Shown piece by piece: positions 38,062-50,995 of a DNA stretch of 64,000 nucleotides (positions are counted from its first letter, which is position 1; each line of letters opens with the position of its first letter). Both the position numbers and the translations under genes were made by a program. Source of the stretch: Pseudisothecium myosuroides (Eukaryota > Streptophyta > Bryopsida > Hypnales > Lembophyllaceae). The stretch spans positions 4,030,001 to 4,094,000 of the forward strand of contig OX637296.1 of assembly GCA_951799445.1 (NCBI GenBank). Reading direction: 5' to 3'. The notes beneath the pieces were generated by a model that was given only the letters and a program-made list of their open reading frames with translations, did no database searches and was not told where the DNA came from.

Positions 38062-40224
38062 GTCTTCAAATCTACAACTAGCTTAAAAAAATTCTTGTTT
38101 TTCCACTCCTTTGAAGTCTCTGCTCAAGTGAGACAAAAGCAACATCAAACATTAGAATAAGTAGTATTCTTGTGATAAAAGAATCTTCCTATAGATCCAA
38201 TTGTGATGAATTTGCATGAGCCATCAAAATTTGAAAACTTTAATTGCCAACATCAAATTGGAAAAAATGTTTCAATACTAAAATCTTACCATAATTGGAA
38301 CTAAAGTCTAATATATCATCCTTGTTTTACTTATAAATTTTTTTTATACTTCAAAAAACATATAAAATTTTCAATTCCATACTTCCCAAGAGAAGACAAA
38401 ATTTGCCTTCTAAATTTCTTAGGAAAATCAAATAAATACTATTACAATAACAAACTTACAAAGGTCAAATCCCTCTTGCTTCTCTACACCCTTGCCATCT
38501 TCAATTACAAAAGCCAAATGCAACATTAAACATCATCATGGGTGGTAACATGATGAAAGCATCTTTTTACTAATAACACTACAATTTCAATTATTGTTAA
38601 CTAGCAAGTTCAAAAAATTCAATGACAAACACAAAGTACAAAAAAAATAAAAATAAAAATCTTACTAAAATTGAATTAAAAATCTTTGTGACCTAATAAT
38701 AAAATTCAACCAGAATAAAAGAATATCAACTACATTCAATTAACCAATGTGCCATCTACAAGAATTGATTTGACCCTTTGATCCACAAGAAACAAAAATA
38801 AAACTACAGCAAACAAGGAATGCACATTGAAACTATTTCAAGTATAAAAATTTAAAACCCTAATTATCATCTTTGAAAAAAATGCATTTGTTACACCAAG
38901 TTTTCTTGATTAAAAGATAAGGATAGAAGAAATGAGAAAAATTATGCTTGAAATTGCAGCAAGTCTAGTAGAAATTAAAGATTGCAGTAGAATTGTAGTC
39001 TTCTCTTGTTGCCAACTTTGTTAATTTGCAGCAATAGTAGAACAATGAAAAGCTTCATTAGAATAGAACAAAGACCATTATAAATTTGGAAGTCTACAAA
39101 AAACTAATTGTTTTTCATATATATGTATGGATCCAAGGAATTGTGTTGTTTCTAAATTAAAAAATGCATTGAAATAGTATAATAGGGCTCAAATCACAAA
39201 ATGGCAACAATCATGTTAAAATAAATTCTTGCAAAATACAATTGAATCACGTTAAAATAGTTTACTTCATTTTGAACTAATATGTCTATTTGTTGTTGCT
39301 ACATGCATGACGGCCCAATGTAAACCTTTAGGTTAAAATTAATTTAGCTAATTTTTTTATATGCCACATCTATTGTCTTGTCATTTTGAAGCACTACTAC
39401 TTTAGTGTCATAATGTCATAATTGAAGCCATGACCGTTTTGGAGTCATTTTTGTCCACCATTTCATCTACACTTTGGCCTTGAATAAATACCTACACCAC
39501 CAAGAACCGTGATGTTGTCCTAAATTTTCAATAGAAATTAATTAGTGAACATTGAAGAATTTTTATGATTCAAATTTAATAATAATTTAATTAATTAATT
39601 TAAATCAATACAAATTATTTCAAAATCTTTTAAAATTGAAAAAATTACAAGTTAAAAATATAAAGTTTAAATTTTTAAGAAATTTTGGATGGAGAGAGCA
39701 AGACTTTAATATATTTTAATCCAAAAATTTATCCTTCCTAGAAGGGTTGGGTTGTTCCATTAAAATATATCTTTATTTTTTGCAATATTAAGATAGATGC
39801 TTATCTTTTGCTGTTTCATGAATTCATAATTCAAATTTTTATAAATTATAAATTACATTTACTAATAAATTGATAATTAATTATAAAACTTAATATTTAA
39901 AAAATAATAAAATAAAATAAATAAAATAACTTAAATTTTGAATTTAAAAAAAATTAAAATTTCACTATCGTATATTCCTCTCTACTAATTTAATTTCCTT
40001 CCTATGCAAGGCTTGGTTTAAAATAAGTTTATTATTGCTCCCAAGGTGGTATTTAATTAGTGATAGATATGTACTCTAAAAATTTACTATAATCTATTAA
40101 TTATCAAATTACAATTCTTAAAAAATTACAATGTGCATGTTGATATATTTTAGGAATTGAATATTTTAAAAAATTTAACATTTCAAAAGTTATAAATCTT
40201 CACACTATTGTCATTGATAGTTTA
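38062..40224. other. AT-rich DNA upstream of the RS gene
   Basis: It may contain upstream exons or promoter of the RS-rich gene, but I see no RRM signature (RNP motifs) or other convincing coding block. An in-frame extension of four codons before 38061, following a possible acceptor, exists (Phe-Glu-Asp before Met), so the first exon recognised may really be internal. Confidence 0.4.
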
Positions 40225-40227
40225 GAG

Positions 40228-40428
40228 CACTACAAGAGAAAGGGGTGTTTTAAGTAGTATCCTAGACATCACGTCTTTTAAAAAAGTTTTTAAGTAAGCT
40301 TTTAAGTAAAATTTTACTAAAAAGATTGTCTTTTTAGTAAAATTTTACTTAAAAACTTACTTAAAAGACGTTACTTAAAAGACGTGATGTCTAGGACACT
40401 ACTTAAAACACCCCTTTCTCTTGTAGTC
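40228..40428. mobile_element. 201-bp CACTA-like palindromic MITE
   Basis: It begins CACTACAAGAGAAAGGGGTG and ends with the near-exact complement CCCCTTTCTCTTGTAGTC. It is flanked by GAG on both sides (40225-40227 and 40429-40431). The CACTACAAGA terminus and 3-bp duplication are the signature of CACTA/CMC elements. Almost the whole element is one inverted repeat with arms of about 95 bases, and only a couple of mismatches in the outer 50. The last base is C instead of the expected G. Confidence 0.88.
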
Positions 40429-40431
40429 GAG

Positions 40432-42239
40432 AGCAAGAGAGTCCTAGTCTTGACCTAGTTTCATTTTTCTAAAAAACTTCTTCTTATATGATTTTTCATA
40501 AAAACAACAACAAGGACTTCACTAAAAGTTTTGGCCTTTGTTTCCAATAGCGGAGACTTTAGCAATTGTAATTTTTACATGGAGATTGAATCTCTAAAAG
40601 AATGGTTGATTGGATTTTGATTTTGGGCAATCTAGAATCCTATTAGATTTCTATTCAAAATCATTTTTTTATTGATAAATTTTGGCTATTCATTTGTACT
40701 TTTATTTAAAATAGAAATTTTATAAAAATTGGGCCATCATTTTTTTAAGCCCCATTGGTTGCCTTAGAAAACTTTCAACTTCCTCATTGACTGCTCTTGA
40801 AACTTGATATTTTTTTATTATTAGAAATATTGACTAAACTAGTTCAAATCTAGCGGGCCACTACTGTCTAATGGATTGAGAAGATCACACTTAATTCTCT
40901 TTGGACTTCAATTTTAGTCATGTGACTTTGAGATTTCATTTTTTTTGTTGTGGCTTCAAATAGCTCCAATAGACACAAAGTGGACTCTATATTTGTCAAT
41001 AGAGAAATTCCAAAAGGTCATCACTGGAAAAACTTGCTAATCTAATTTTGACCTAAAAATTTGTCAATGGAATATTTTACAATTTATGAATATTAGTTTT
41101 ATAAATCCCAAGTTTACAAATTAACAAATTCAAATAGAATAAATAAACAAAAATGATTTTATTTAATCACCTATGATGAATTTTTAAATTAAAAAATGAC
41201 TTGACCAAAATGCTTACCAAATATTGATAAATTAGGGCTCCATTGCTCTCCCAACCCTTTTAAAATTTTTAGGATTTCAAAGATTTTGGTAGCAAAAATT
41301 TAACCTTTACATTGGTATTAGAGTCCAAAAAGAGTTCCATAGCTTTAGTTGTAAAGCATCAAAATTTCATGGTTTGGTCGTGTCCATTCACATATAGTGC
41401 ACTTTGTATTTGTCAATACATAAATATATATTACTAAATATTGACAAAATATTTCCAACCTAAAGCTTGTCACTAGAATTTGTTATATTTGGGCCAATTT
41501 AAATAAAATAAAATAAATAAGTCTAAATAAAAGTAACGACTTAAAGAAGCACATGGATCCCCCTCCTCATTCTTATACTTGGTAGTCATAACCATCATTT
41601 TCTACCAAATAATTAATTAAAGTTGGAACAAATTCATTAAATGCCTATATTCTACAACATTTTTTTCCATAATTTAAAAAAGGGTTTCCCAAAAATTCCA
41701 ACATGTATTTTTTAAAATATTTTTGGTCAACCCTGACTAGTGAATTCGGTACCGTGGTATTAGTCATAGTATTAAAAACCTCATTTCTTTAATTTGGTGA
41801 AGGTTCTTTGTGACTTAATCTAATTGGAAAATCATCTTTCCTTCCCTTAGTTAATTCTTTGAAGGAAATTCACTCGACTCAAAGAAGGAGTAACCATTTC
41901 CTCAAATAGTCAAAATTTCTATATAGACTTTTTTGGTGCTGTGACTTTCTCTAAATTTTAACAAGTGGCTAATTGTAAATATCTCTATCAAAATAAATAT
42001 ATGTTATTTTTGTACGTCTCTCTTATATAATCTTTTGTACAATCTTCTACTAGATTTGTATTGATTGAAAATTATTAAAAATCCTATGTGACAATCTTAG
42101 AAGGTTGCTACTTGTATATCATTACCTTGCAATTCTACTAGATATAAGAAATAAATTCTTAAGAATGATAGGCCTCAGCACGATACTATTGCTTTTACTA
42201 CATGTTTCATTTTCATTTGCGGCTACGTACCTTTGAACT
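40432..42239. other. AT-rich intergenic DNA
   Basis: No coding sequence, RNA gene or element with clear ends is visible. Confidence 0.5.
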
Positions 42240-43213
42240 TCTAACCTGTAAAAGCCCAAGGCTTTTCTGGGTTTAAAAACATTGTTGCTTTTGAAGTGTG
42301 ATAGGGCTAATTGTCACTGACTTATAGAAATCTCAACCTAAAAATCTTGTTGTGTACATATTGTAGATGATGTGAATCAAATTTGGAGACGTTTGGACCC
42401 ATAGATTGCAAGATTATCATGTTCTAGTATTGAAAAAGGATGCTAAAATTTTCCAAGCAACACAATTGGAGGTGAAATTCAATTTCTAAGCCTAATCCAA
42501 TGAAAAACATTAAACTATAAAGTGCTTCAAAACCAACATACAAATACATTGGTGAAAATATCATTCAATTGACACATTGTGTCTACAAAATGACTTTTAA
42601 ACGTTAAAAAATAGCAAAAAAAGTTGCAAAAAATACATCTAAGGCTAAACTTCCTTCTACTAAATGCTTCTCAATCACTCATAATTTCTTGAATTGATAT
42701 GGAATTTTAATCACACAAACTTGACTAGTATGAGCAATTTCTTACCAAAAAAATATTGGAAACACTAGCATTGTATGAAGAAGAAATAAGCCGCCGAAGT
42801 TCATCGTAATCTAAAAATGTCTGGATTTTGAAATTTGAAGTGTTTCCAAACATTCAAAACAACTGGGATTGATATAAAAATCTTAGCACAACAACTAGAC
42901 TTCAAGGAAAACATAATCCAACATTTTATCCAAAACAAACATTGGATGAATGAGATACAAGCCTCTAAAGTTGCAATCAGCACAATGCAGTTTGGTGAAC
43001 TCAAATTGAATCCTTGAACTTTGAGTGGCTTCAAAAAAATCAGTAATCTTGTATTGATTTGAAAATTTTACCACACAAACTAGAAGAAAAAACACATATT
43101 TTTCAAGAAGTTTTATTGAATTTGGACATCAGATACAAAAGTTACAACACTTTGAATTGGACTTTTAGACTATGTGACGACACTTTTGGTCCCCCAGGGC
43201 ACTTAGGGGTTAA
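42240..43213. mobile_element. degenerate TTAA-end element
   Basis: The right end reads GGGCACTTAGGGGTTAA up to 43213. The proposed left end near 42240 (CTAACCTGTAAAAGCCCAAGG) is a mutated match to it. The interior has the familiar non-coding blocks, including a stretch before ATAGATTGCAAGATTATC. The left boundary is uncertain. Confidence 0.5.
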
Positions 43214-43278
43214 ACCATTGCGCTCCATTGCTAAATTCCTCCCTATAAATAGAAACAACAGTCACTTTTACCAAAAAT

Positions 43279-44121
43279 AATGGTTATTTAGTCTCTAAAT
43301 GCCCAAGACCTTTTTTGAGCTTCTTAGAATTTGCTTAAAATTTAATAAAAAGCCAACATTTTGATAAGTTTTGTCAATTTTTTTTGAATTGTTACTGTAT
43401 AAATTCAAACTAGACATGTTACATATCAAATGTTAATAAACCCCGCAAAAATATCACTTATGGATTGATAGATTATAAAATTTGATCACAACGGTGTTAA
43501 AATTAAATTGTAAAGTGGTTTGAAGTCTTTCAATCCTCTTTTCACATGTTAAATCTAAAAAATTGGTCACTGAAAGAATATGAGATTAAAGGGCCTAACA
43601 TACATAACTTCAACAATTTATGGCTTCTCAAAATTTATTCTACAATTTTTCTAACTGAATTTCTAATGTAAATTTTTTACCAAGATCCAGTGTATTCGAC
43701 TCAGTATTTGAGGCTCATTTCCAAGAATCCTCAACACAAAAAAATCAAGATTTGCATTGGACCTCCTTGTACAAAATCTTAAATGGATTTATTGCACAAA
43801 TAATCATTTATTTTCAAAATTGGATTTGTGATGCTAAAACTAGACTTCAAAAAGAATTTTTCAAAAGTATAAACTACTAAAAACAATAACTTGGTAAGGT
43901 TTTATTTAACCTGTAGGTGATATCAACACCAAAATTTAATGCCTTGGACATTTCGGAGGTAGTATGGGTGAATAATTGGTTGATATGAAAATTAATATGA
44001 CAAAATTCAGCAACACTACCTATACACACCACAAATGCTATAATGCCACCATTACAACTGATGTTCAATAAACTTACAATGCCCTTGTGATAAAGAGTTT
44101 ATACCATGCTAAATAACCATT
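43279..44121. repeat. TIR-bounded repeat related to 7605-8194
   Basis: AATGGTTATTTAG at 43279-43291 is exactly complementary to CTAAATAACCATT at 44109-44121. The body to about 43960 is the second copy of the dispersed repeat at 7605-8194. Non-coding. Confidence 0.55.
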
Positions 44122-44539
44122 TGGGGGTACCGTACCTTAGGGTCAGATTTGTTAGACCCTTGACAAAATCTTTTCTTTTTGCTGGTGGTATTTCCTTTTT
44201 GTTAACAACGTTTCAAATTTTCAAATTTTCAATTGATGACTGAATGCTTTACATGACTGCCCACTCTGTACCACACAGAACTTGCTCAGTTTAGAATTGG
44301 AAAACAAGTTCTACCAATTAAATTTCGGAAACAGTCCCTAATATTAGGCACTCAGGACTTCCGTTTTGTTTTGAGGATTCAAATTATTTTCATTAACATT
44401 TTTCACATTTCCACATTTGCCACGTTATAATTTCTGAAAATTTCATCACATGCCATATATAATTATATTTTGAATAATTTTTTAACGAATCTGACCCGAG
44501 CGTAGGGTACCTAGTATGTGAAATAACCATATGGGGGTA
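44111..44539. mobile_element. TIR element between 19-bp direct repeats
   Basis: AAATAACCATTTGGGGGTA at 44111-44129 is repeated with one mismatch at 44521-44539. Just inside are inverted repeats: GGGTCAGATTTGTTA at 44140-44154 and TAACGAATCTGACCC at 44483-44497, with related GTACC words further out. The direct repeats are longer than ordinary target duplications of cut-and-paste elements. The left one also belongs to the neighbouring repeat, so the true history is unclear. Confidence 0.5.
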
Positions 44540-44853
44540 ATCACTAATAGTGTAAAAAAGGAGAAAATGAGCCCCATTGAGACGGAGATTTCGCCTGTCC
44601 GTGTGAATAGCGCCAAGTGCTTGATCGTCGTCGTCGCCGTTTTGTGCCTTTGAGAGGGGTGTCAGGGTTTTGAGCTTCTTTGGCTTGTTTTGTTTTGCGA
44701 GCGGCGCGGGACTCCGCGCATTCCCGAATCTCCCTTCAACGTTTTAGGTCGTCAATGCCAGCCGATCCGTTCCTCAACCCGGAGCGATCGCATTCTTGGA
44801 AAAAATTCGAGGTCCTTCTCCGCCTGGAACCTCCCACTCGGGTGGTTGCGCTG

Positions 44854-45350
44854 GAGTTTTTCAAGGTTTTTTAAAGAAGTGGTGAGTCCACGGGCTTCAG
44901 CAGAGAGAGCGCATTGCTTTCATTTCCTGTTGCCAACATTTCTGCGTCGCGTTTGGTAATCTGCTTTCGCTTATTTCTGGTTTCTATTGGTGTTGGTTAG
45001 GGTTCGGAGGTGCTGGTTCGAGTTTTTCAAGGTTTTCTGAGCTACTGGTAAGGATGCGGGATTCCGAGAGGGCACATTGTTTACGCTTTATTATCGCCGT
45101 AGTCACTGCGACGCTTTTGATTATTCGATTTAGCTCCTTCTGCCAATGGTGGTGTTGGTTAGGGTTTGGTGGTTTTGATTTAGAGTTTTTCAAGGTCTTT
45201 TGAGGAAATGATGAGATTTCGGGATTCAGTGAGTTGGCATTGGTTCGTCATTGACAGCGCGAATGTCTCTGCGGCGCATTAGATAATTTGTCTTCCCTGT
45301 TTCTGGTTCGTTTTACTTGTTGGTTAGGGTTCGGTCGTGTTTGATTAGGG
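44854..45350 (+). repeat. three degenerate tandem units in the Acinus leader/5' intron
   Basis: Units begin at 44854, 45020 and 45183 with GAGTTTTTCAAGGT and have a period of about 163-166 bases. The first two contain a good 5' splice motif (GTGGTGAGT near 44881, CTGGTAAGG near 45046). The most likely acceptor of the leader intron is TTTCAG at 45477-45482, just before the start codon. Alternative leader splicing is therefore possible. Confidence 0.7.
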
Positions 45351-45496
45351 TTTTGATGCAAGCTGTGAATGTGATTCCTTGTTGAGTAATTGCTTGAGAG
45401 GCAAGGGGAGGGGGGTTGCATTGGAATTTCTTGAGTGGGTATGGCTCACTCGCGCATTCTGACATGGTTTGACCTATTTCAGGGTCATACGACGCA

Positions 45497-48400
45497 ATGA
45501 CGACGCCGTCGGCGGCCTTGGGCAATCGAACCCCGGAGCAGCTGAAAGTTGCTGAATTGCGGGAGGAGCTGAAAAAACGTGGGATTCAAATCAAGGGTTT
45601 GAAGAAAGACTTGGTAGACCGTCTTGAGGAGGTGTTGAAGCAGGAGGAATTGGAGCAGCAGAAAGCGCTTGAAACTGTGGTAGAGGATGCGGTTGCTACT
45701 CCTGTGGAAGCTGATCAACCTGACCCTGTAACTCCTGTCACGAAGCGACGCTCTAAGGGTCATCCGAAAGAGGAGGTGCCCAAGGATGTGGTCTCTGATG
45801 AGCCTGTACTTGCATCTGAGGGAACTGAAATAACAGTTTCTGTAGTGGAGGAATCTAAACCTCTGGAAGGGGATGCTGTGCCTGAGGCTGCGGCTGATAC
45901 TGTTCCAGCCTCTACATCAGTGGAGGAAACAACCGTTGCTGCAGGGAATGATAATGTTAGGGAGGAATTACCCGTGGTGGAGTCTGCGAAGGCTGTAGAT
46001 GACCAGGCTACCGCCACAACCGCTGTACCTGCTCTCGAAGACTTGGTTGCAGATTTGGAGCAGAATTTCAACAAGGTCGTTGAGGAAGAGCCTCAAGTTC
46101 AACAAGTGGAGGAAACTGGGACGATGGAGGCACAACCTCTGACTGAAGAGTCCACTGATGTTGTGCCTGCTGTGGAAAAAGCTGTGGGTGAGATTGTAGC
46201 AGTGACGGAGGAGGAGGTAATTTCTACGACATCTGAAAGGACTGTGACTGTAGAAGAGCAAGACGTTGCGGCTGTGCCTGAGGATCAAAATATTGCGACT
46301 ATGGAAGCGGAACAAACTGTCACAACAAGCACCAGGGTTGAGACTGAGACTATGGCGGAATCAGCCAGCGATGTTGCCACTACGGAGGTTGCCATCAAGG
46401 AGGTAACCACCACGGAGGAAACCACCACCGCGGTTATGACTTTCGAAACAACTACCACAGTTGCTGATGGTGAAGGCCTAAAACTTGATACGGGGGCTGT
46501 TGGAGTGCTGGAGGGTGGAAGTGATGAGAAAATTGATGAGGTTCCGAAGGAGGATGTCACCGAAGTCGTGATCGTTGCGGAAACACCAAAAGTGGAAATG
46601 GTCATGGATGTTGATGAAGGGGCTGATAAAGGTTCCAGCTTGGAAGAGCCGAAAGAAGAGACGCCGATGGATGTTGATGCAGATACCCAGAAAGGATCTA
46701 AAAGAAAGGATGCAGGTTGGTCTTATTTCTAACTTGACTATTGTCTATTCAACTTTGCTCCTCAGTGGCTTCCCTTTCAGCTCATTGTCTTCTGAGCATG
46801 ATTCAAAGTTTGGTATGTGTGTTACATATGGTCTTTATTTTGTAGGTTAGTGTCAGTTTCTTGTTTTTCTCATTTGGGTAGGGTCTGGTAGTGGAGGATC
46901 ATAATTTCGATCTTAATTATTTTCAGTATTATAAGCTATGTGTATGTGGGATAGTTGAACCTTCTGCAACTTCGCAGTTATTTTTTTGTATTTTTCCTTC
47001 ATTTAGCAGTGGACGGGGAGTTTGCTACCTTGGAGCCCACCAAGCGACGTCGGTGGAACTCTGCAAAGGGTGAGGAGGACTCTAAAACCTCCGGAAAGGA
47101 TGTTCAACCTCTGGAGTTACAAGAACCAGTATCGTCTCCAAACGCTCCTGTTCCATCTGCTAAGGTTTTGACTCCAAAGAGCGCGCCTCCCGAGAAAGTG
47201 GCGGTTACTAGAACTGCTCCTACGAGAACAGAGGCTGCAGTTAATGGGGAGGGCCAAAAAACACGTGTTGGTAAGCTAAGTTTGCGTAAGGAGCAGGTTT
47301 AGTTTGCAGTTTGCACCAATGCATTTCTTTGATGACATTTGTTGTATGAATTACTGTTATTACTCAATTTTTTGCCACATTGTTATGCAGCTGATTAGGA
47401 TTTTGTGAGTCGGCAATTAGTTCTGATGATCGTCACATGTTATTCACTTTTATGTCTCCACCTGCTGATGCAATGCAGTACCACCTAGTGCGAAGCCCCC
47501 TACTACGTCTTTGAAAATCGATAAGTTCTTGCGACCTTTCACTTTCAAAGCTGTCACGGAGCTTCTTGCACAAACTGGCACAGTTCAAGATGTGTGGATG
47601 GATCAGATCAAGACCCACTGCTATGTCACGGTGAGTTTATCTCTGTGATCTGGTTCTGCGGGGTGATGATCCTCTTGCATCGTCTGTTGTGCCTCTATGA
47701 AGTTTGGGCTGTCGAATGACTCGGGTTGCTGAAGACTGCGTTGGTCATTCTCATATGTTTTGGATTCTGTTCTTCTAAGCTGACCTTCATTTTAGCATCT
47801 TGTGTAGATTCTCGTGGTTAGATATCTTTTGTCATCAGATCTGCGAGGTCTAGAAGCACTGGTCTCATTATTAACGAGATGTATCTGTACCTGTTCAGTA
47901 TTCATCTGAAGAGGAGGCCTCAGCCACTCGCAATGCCCTATACAATCTTCAGTGGCCTCCCCAAGGAGGGCGACTGTTGACAGCTGAATTTGTGGACCCA
48001 TCAGAAGTGAAACTTCGAAGCGATGGTGAGAAAGCAGCTGCAGCTGCAGGTCCCACAGCAACAGCAGCGCCTTCCACGAATGCCATTACGCCCCGAGGAG
48101 CCCTTTCAGCTAACTCGAAGGCATCAAAAGATGGAGTCACAGTTGTCGCGTCTGGCCAGCCCTCCACTGCTGCAGCAGGACTACTTCCTCCCCCACCTCC
48201 CGTTTCGTTTTCTCCCAGGGATAGACCTAAGCAAGGTAAGTAGTGGTAACGGTTTTTTCTTTTGTCCATTGATGAAGGTCAGTTCCTTGCTGACTACCTT
48301 CATGATATATCGGTGACCTTTACCATAGTCGAGAGCATATTTTTTCTAAGGACTATATTTTTTATTAAGGTAAGGTTGGATACCGACTGAGTCATAGAAA

Positions 48401-48658
48401 TCTGCTGGATGTAGGTTTAAATTTGATTGAATGTTTCATGCAGAATGGTTGAATCCAAGACGGGCAATGCCTGATCGTTGTAATTTTTTAATGGCTTTGT
48501 TTGCAGAAGTGGAGAGTACCCCAACTCTGGATGATCTTTTCAGGAAAACACGATCAAAGCCTCATATTTATTATCTTCCTTTGACGGCCCAAGAGGTTGC
48601 AGACAAAGTGGCAGCCAGGAATCGAGGAGCTGCCACAAAACCTGGTGTCAAAGCCTAA
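45497..48658 (+). CDS. ACINUS: Acinus homologue (ASAP/EJC-associated splicing factor)
   Basis: Nuclear protein that in plants and animals forms the ASAP complex with SAP18 and an RNPS1/SR45-type partner on exon-junction complexes. Exons are 45497-46715, 47010-47270, 47479-47630, 47899-48235 and 48507-48658, total 706 residues, with all phases consistent. Residues about 14-48 form a SAP DNA-binding motif (LKVAELREELKKRG). A long acidic, Thr/Val/Glu-rich low-complexity region follows. Residues about 495-575 form the Acinus RRM (SLKIDKFLRPFTFKAVTELL, then DQIKTHCYVT). A Pro-rich linker leads to the conserved partner-binding end TLDDLFRKTRSKPHIYYLPL. An alternative in-frame acceptor at 48443/48444 would add 21 residues before that motif. 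Length is close to the plant family (about 630). Confidence 0.93.
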
Positions 48659-50750
48659 ATAGTGTTTCACACATGTGCACAAGTCAGACTTGCGGTTTGC
48701 ATCAGCGTCCCGTCCCTGTGAGCCGGTAAGAGGTGCCTGAACAACGTTTTATCTGCTAGTCCAGCATAACATCGGGTCTGTCTGCCTTGAGAACCATCTT
48801 GTAGTGTAAACATTCTAGGATTGTTTCTTTTTTATTCTCTAGCTGGATAGCAAATATGCAATTGTAGTTTGATCCTGCAATTGCTATGCATTGCCCTGCT
48901 ACAAACTGACTACCAACTTTCTCAACCCAGTCATTGCCGGACTCCTCTGAACCCCTCAGAAGTTTCCAAGTGCGATTCCCGTACCTACTTTTAATTTCTG
49001 CGGACCTGTTTTTCTTTCTTTTTTTCCTCTGGTTCCTTATGTCCCTTTTTAGAGCTCATGAACTCTGTCAATGTTAGAGAGTCACGTAAAGTATTGGCTG
49101 CTTTAATTTCCTGGAGTGCTGAGTGACAAACATAGAGTTTTGGGTTGGGACTAATCTCCAATGTAGGATATGCATAGTCAAACTGGTGTCTGTCTGTGGT
49201 AGAGGGTTTTTTGTTGCACAGGTGAACAAGCTACAATGCGGGTTGGCATTTCACTGGATCTTCTTTTTATCTACGCCAGTTCTAGATGCATCTGGGAATG
49301 TCATCACGTCCAGTGTGATGAGGCACATGGCACAACAGCACTTGTGCATCTGGGACTGTCCATCACATCCACTGGCACATGGGCACACAGCAGTTGTGGA
49401 GGAATTCTGTGGGTGTAGCCTTCTTGAAGACTTGAAAGTGTACTTGAGGTGTAGTGGTGAAGGTTGTGAACGGACCTTAAAGTTTATACCTGGTTGCAAT
49501 ATGGAGGCCTTTCAGGCAGTTCAAACACTACGATCTTTTGTCTGGGCTCAAATTTTGCTACTTGATTCAACCTTATTGACTCCAATGATGTTCAGTTTTG
49601 TTGTCCATTTGCTAATCTTGTAGAGTGCACAGATTTGATACATGCCTCACCTTGAACAGATCATACCTTCAATGAACTATTAAGTGCAAAGTTGCGGAGC
49701 CAAACATTGATGGTCTTTGATGCTATGGATATCTTTCATACATTTGTCACATTGTTATCTTGTTTAAAAGGGCTTCCAAGTTACGACGTTCGTATTGGCC
49801 AAATGACATATCGAATTTGTCAAGTACTGCCGTTTTTTTGGTGCATCGACAAAAATAGAAAAAAAATAAAATTTCAAGCTCCAACCGTACAGATGTGTAC
49901 TTAACCATTATGGAAACGTGGCAAAAATTTCGGTAGTCATACCTTCTCTCTGAAAATGAAATTTCTATGAAGAATGAGAAGTTGTGGAGCCAAAAACCAT
50001 GAAGAAGGTGTGATACCCCTTCTATAGGTGAGGAGAATGAGAATGTAGAATTGGTTATCAAGGTTTACCAAAACATGCAGAGTGACAATAGATGCGCAAA
50101 ATGGACTATGGATGTGCATAATACTCAAGCAAGATTAGACAAAATGGAAATGTAGAAGCAAAGTAAAAGTGAACTCCAAAGTAGTGAAAAATTCTTCAAC
50201 AAAATCTTCTTTAAGCCTATTCTTTACCTCTAAAGGAAAAGAATGATCATTTTCAATCTTTAGAAAATGGCATCTCTCTGAGCCTTGGAGAGCCAATGAG
50301 AACAGAGTGCCACATCTCCATTTTCTAAAGATTGAGAATGGGGTGAAGGAGGTGTGACTACCCCTATAAGATTATGATGTTTAAATGAAGTAAGAAAAAA
50401 AAAACTCAACCCTACATGACAATGTTTATAAACTTTGAACCTTCTTGGGATGAAATTTTGCTTTAGAGCAAACTCCAAGTCAAACAAGACGGCAATTGTA
50501 AGGTAGTAGAGAACTACATTGCTATATACTGTCCGGTTTTCTTGGACAACACTACACTTCACCTACACCATTATTTAGGTCTTTTGAGACCACGTGAGAA
50601 CTCATGCTACGATTCAAACCCTTTGACTACGGAAGAATTGTTCTCTTTCATGAAGTCTTTGATGACACAAAGTAAGTTTTTATAAGGTATTGTAGAAGAA
50701 TGAAGCGTGGATGCAATGCAATTGCTCTGTAAGAAGCAAAGATGCTAGTA
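48659..50750. other. Acinus 3' flank and intergenic DNA
   Basis: A plus-strand frame at 49123-49623 of 166 codons includes a Cys/His-containing middle part (HLCIWDCPSHPLAHGHT) but has no recognisable domain, no clear gene structure and no homologue that I know. It may be a gene relic or chance. From about 49790 to 49960 a truncated block of the TTAA family appears (around AAAATTTCGGTAG). Nothing else is supported. Confidence 0.4.
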
Positions 50751-50759
50751 CTTGCAACT

Positions 50760-50960
50760 ATTAGAGAGAATTTGGGCCCTCTAAAGGGCCGCGAGTTCCC
50801 ATGAGTTCTCCACAAGTTGTGAATAGTTCCTGACTGCTGAAACTGCGCCACCGCAGCAGGGTGATATGGCCGGGACTCGGCCACATCAGATTTTTTTATT
50901 TTTTTTACAAAAAAAAAAAAAAAAAAAAAAATTCTTAAAATGAAATTTGGTACAAAAAAA

Positions 50961-50995
<35 letters not shown>

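Noticed and set aside
45760..46605. Several long reverse-strand frames opposite Acinus exon 1
   Set aside because: They arise from the biased Glu/Val/Thr codons of the low-complexity Acinus region on the other strand.
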